The notes under the pieces were generated by a model. That model saw only the letters and a list, made by a program, of their open reading frames with translations. It was not told the origin of the DNA and did no database searches. The position numbers and the translations under genes were made by a program. Shown here in pieces: positions 6,666-8,149 of a DNA stretch of 8,149 bases. Source of the stretch: JAXDLH01 sp034666705. GTDB taxonomy: Bacteria > Chloroflexota > UBA6077 > SHYK01. The stretch's first letter is position 1. Every line of letters begins with the position of its first letter. Location of the stretch: contig JAXDLH010000364.1 of NCBI GenBank assembly GCA_034666705.1, forward strand, positions 1 through 8,149. The letters are read 5' to 3'.

Positions 6666-7739
6666 GTGGTAGTCCAACCCGATACGGTCACCTCGCCGCT
6701 GACGTGGCGGCCACTCCAGGACCTCGCCAGCGGTCCGGCGCTCGAAGGGCCGCTCGTCGATAGCTTCGGGCGCCATCTCGAAGACCTGCGGGTCTCGCTC
6801 ACCGACCGCTGCAACTTCCGTTGCTTGTACTGTATGCCGGAGGAGGGGCTCCCCTGGCTGCCGCTGGCCAGGGTGCTCACCTTCGATGAGATCGAGCGTC
6901 TCGTGCGGTTGCTCGTGCGGATCGGAATCCGTGAGGTGCGGCTGACGGGTGGCGAGCCAACATTGCGGGCAAACCTGCCCGATCTCATCCGTCGCCTCTC
7001 CGCAATCGAAGGCCTCGACAGTCTGAGTCTCACTACCAACGGATTCCTCTTGAAGCAATTTGCTGGACCGCTGGCCGAGGCGGGCCTCACCCGCATCAAC
7101 GTCAGTCTCGATACGCTCGTCACGGAGAAGTTCGAGCGCATCACCCGGCGCGACGCCTTGCACCGGGTGCTGGAAGGGCTCGAAGAGGTCGAGCGTTGGC
7201 CGACGATCTGGCCGATCAAGGTCAATGCCGTGGCGATGCGCGATTTCACCGAGGAAGAGATCATTCCTTTCGCGGAGCTGGCGCGTCGTAAGCCGTACGT
7301 AATCCGTTTTATCGAGTTCATGCCGCTCGATGCGGATGGCAATTGGACGAACCAGCAAGTCCTGACGGGCGAGGAGATTCGCGAGACCGTCCACGCCTGG
7401 AAGCCGCTGGTGCGAGTCGAGACCGACGGAGCCAGCTCGACATCGCGCAATTACCGGTTCGCGGATGGCATCGGTCAGATCGGGTTCATCAACCCGGTGA
7501 GCGAGCCGTTCTGCGCCACCTGCAATCGCATTCGACTCACCGCGGACGGCGGGTTGCGGACCTGCCTGTTCTCGGTCGAGGAGACGTCGCTGCTTGGTCC
7601 GCTTCGCGCCGGCGCGTCTGATGAGGAGTTGGAGCGCGTGATCCGCCAGGCGGTGTGGCGCAAGGAGCTGAAGCACCACATCAACGAAGGAGAGTACTTC
7701 CAGAAGCCGAACCGCTCGATGTCTCAGATCGGCGGGTAA
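6666..7739 (+). CDS. moaA: MoaA, GTP 3',8-cyclase of molybdenum cofactor synthesis
   Basis: This radical SAM enzyme, 357 residues from GTG 6666, turns GTP into 3',8-cyclo-7,8-dihydro-GTP, which MoaC converts to cPMP. The N-terminal cluster is CNFRCLYC (C49, C53, C56), followed by GGEPT (95-99) for SAM binding. The substrate-side cluster is CATCNRIRLT with C283, C286 and C300 in the usual 3/14 spacing. RFIEFMPLD lies between them. The protein ends in the Gly-Gly tail needed for activity in this family. About 25 more residues than usual precede the VDSFGR motif and first cysteine. A TTG at 6621 would add 15 residues but overlaps the -10 box. It is divergent from the uracil-DNA glycosylase operon. 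No other molybdenum cofactor gene is in the window, so it is apparently a single-gene unit or the partners lie elsewhere. Confidence 0.96.
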   Translation: MVVQPDTVTSPLTWRPLQDLASGPALEGPLVDSFGRHLEDLRVSLTDRCNFRCLYCMPEEGLPWLPLARVLTFDEIERLVRLLVRIGIREVRLTGGEPTLRANLPDLIRRLSAIEGLDSLSLTTNGFLLKQFAGPLAEAGLTRINVSLDTLVTEKFERITRRDALHRVLEGLEEVERWPTIWPIKVNAVAMRDFTEEEIIPFAELARRKPYVIRFIEFMPLDADGNWTNQQVLTGEEIRETVHAWKPLVRVETDGASSTSRNYRFADGIGQIGFINPVSEPFCATCNRIRLTADGGLRTCLFSVEETSLLGPLRAGASDEELERVIRQAVWRKELKHHINEGEYFQKPNRSMSQIGG

Positions 7740-7754
7740 GGGGTCGGTCCCCTT
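7738..7754 (+). terminator. Hairpin at the moaA stop, possible weak terminator
   Basis: AAGGGG, loop TCGGT, CCCCTT form a 6-base-pair stem that begins inside the moaA stop codon. A G-rich stretch follows instead of a T run, so it lacks the second half of an intrinsic terminator. CCCC can also pair with the next GGGGG. It may slow transcription or protect the 3' end. Confidence 0.35.
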
Positions 7755-7783
7755 GGGGGCGGCCCTGAGCATCGGTGGAAGGT

Positions 7784-7793
7784 CGCCGCGGCG
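7784..7793. repeat. Perfect 10-base palindrome CGCCGCGGCG
   Basis: It occupies the place where the -35 box of the Rrf2 promoter should be. All G and C, it may be chance, or an activator site that stands in for the missing -35 element. Confidence 0.25.
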
Positions 7794-7796
7794 GTC

Positions 7797-7823
7797 TATA
7801 TCCTATAATTGCAGTAGGAATTA
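7797..7823 (+). promoter_or_regulatory. Rrf2 gene promoter (-10) inside a 27-base imperfect palindrome, likely operator
   Basis: A perfect TATAAT lies at 7804-7809, with no recognisable -35 box. It is inside an imperfect inverted repeat: left arm TATATCCTAT (7797-7806), right arm GTAGGAATTA (7814-7823), 7 of 10 positions pairing. Length, AT-rich ends and the GGAATT arm resemble operators bound by Rrf2-family dimers such as IscR or CymR (recalled, not checked). Binding here would block RNA polymerase, so autorepression is inferred. Transcription would start near 7816, giving a leader of about 20 bases. Confidence 0.55.
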
Positions 7824-7828
7824 GGGGA
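7823..7828 (+). promoter_or_regulatory. Ribosome binding site of the Rrf2 gene
   Basis: AGGGGA ends six bases before ATG 7835, a normal spacing that supports this start. It abuts the right arm of the putative operator. Confidence 0.6.
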
Positions 7829-7834
7829 CGACGA

Positions 7835-8149
7835 ATGCTTGAGGTATCGGAGCGCGCTCACTACGGCCTCCGCGCCATGACTGAGTTGGCTAGAGCGTAT
7901 GGCCAGGGACCGGTGGCGCTCACCCGGATCGCTGAAGCCGAGCATCTACCGGCCGGATACCTAGAGCAGCTGGCGATGCCGCTGCGGAGAGCCGGGTTAA
8001 TCGAAGGTCACCGGGGTGCACACGGCGGATATGAGTTGGTCCGAGCTCCGAGCGAGGTAACGGTCGCCGCGGTGATGCGGGCACTCGAAGGCCCTATCGC
8101 TCCGGTCGAATGTCTCGCTGAGGACTATGTGCGCGGAGCTTGCGAGCGA
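7835..8149 (+). CDS. Rrf2/IscR-family transcription regulator, C-terminus cut by window edge
   Basis: The 105 visible codons start at ATG 7835 and run off the right edge. The opening MLEVSERAHYGLRAMTELA is the Rrf2 family start. A winged helix-turn-helix follows: VALTRIAEAEHLPAGYLEQL (27-46) holds the recognition helix and GHRGAHGGYELVR (58-70) the wing. The family dimerises through a C-terminal helix, and many members sense iron-sulphur status, NO or cysteine metabolites. C93 and C103 lie in the usual cluster loop; at the position of the middle IscR cysteine (98) there is Tyr, so cluster binding needs a further Cys or His beyond the edge. Codons AGA, CTA, TTA and GTA appear more freely than in the neighbouring genes. 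Its targets are unknown beyond probable autoregulation; the genes it controls may lie to the right. Confidence 0.9.
   Translation, partial: MLEVSERAHYGLRAMTELARAYGQGPVALTRIAEAEHLPAGYLEQLAMPLRRAGLIEGHRGAHGGYELVRAPSEVTVAAVMRALEGPIAPVECLAEDYVRGACER

Noticed and set aside
6347..7772. Minus-strand open frames of 367 and 385 codons opposite moaA
   Set aside because: moaA on the plus strand has all cluster cysteines and the Gly-Gly end; the antisense products show no known motif and would overlap the divergent promoters.
1..8149. tRNA, rRNA, CRISPR, insertion sequence, phage or defence system
   Set aside because: No cloverleaf-like segment, regular repeat-spacer pattern, transposase, integrase or defence-gene motif was seen on reading both strands; all genes match cellular families.

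Overview
The window is GC-rich bacterial chromosome with a compact gene layout and many GTG starts. I see no rRNA, tRNA, CRISPR array, insertion sequence or phage gene. The gene set (a family 4 uracil-DNA glycosylase, a short four-helix FtsK/SpoIIIE translocase, a DPM1-type glycosyltransferase, a YfhO-type membrane protein, MoaA and an Rrf2 regulator) and the protein styles fit a Chloroflexota/Thermomicrobia-like genome. That assignment is inference from memory and no database was consulted.

Left arm (1-6450), all on the minus strand and read right to left: a uracil-DNA glycosylase, then ftsK 9 bases later, then a family 2 glycosyltransferase whose frame follows directly after the ftsK stop, then, after about 100 bases, a large YfhO-family membrane protein that runs off the left edge. 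A good sigma70-type promoter (6515-6544) sits ahead of the glycosylase, so at least the first three genes look like one operon. It joins genome maintenance (uracil repair, chromosome translocation) with an envelope pair: a soluble transferase that could make a polyprenyl-phosphate sugar, and a GT-C-like protein that could use that sugar outside the membrane.

Right arm (6666-8149), plus strand: moaA, the radical SAM GTP 3',8-cyclase of molybdenum cofactor synthesis, is transcribed divergently from the glycosylase operon out of a 215-base shared control region. After moaA comes a small hairpin, then an Rrf2-family regulator gene. Its perfect -10 box lies inside a 27-base imperfect palindrome, which is the layout expected for autorepression. 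This gene is cut by the right edge.

Most of the window is housekeeping. The points most worth a second look are the probable non-standard ATC start of the glycosyltransferase, the histidine replacing the third iron-sulphur cysteine of the uracil-DNA glycosylase, its C-terminal clamp-binding-like peptide, and the putative Rrf2 operator. I found no convincing evidence of an entirely new multi-gene system.
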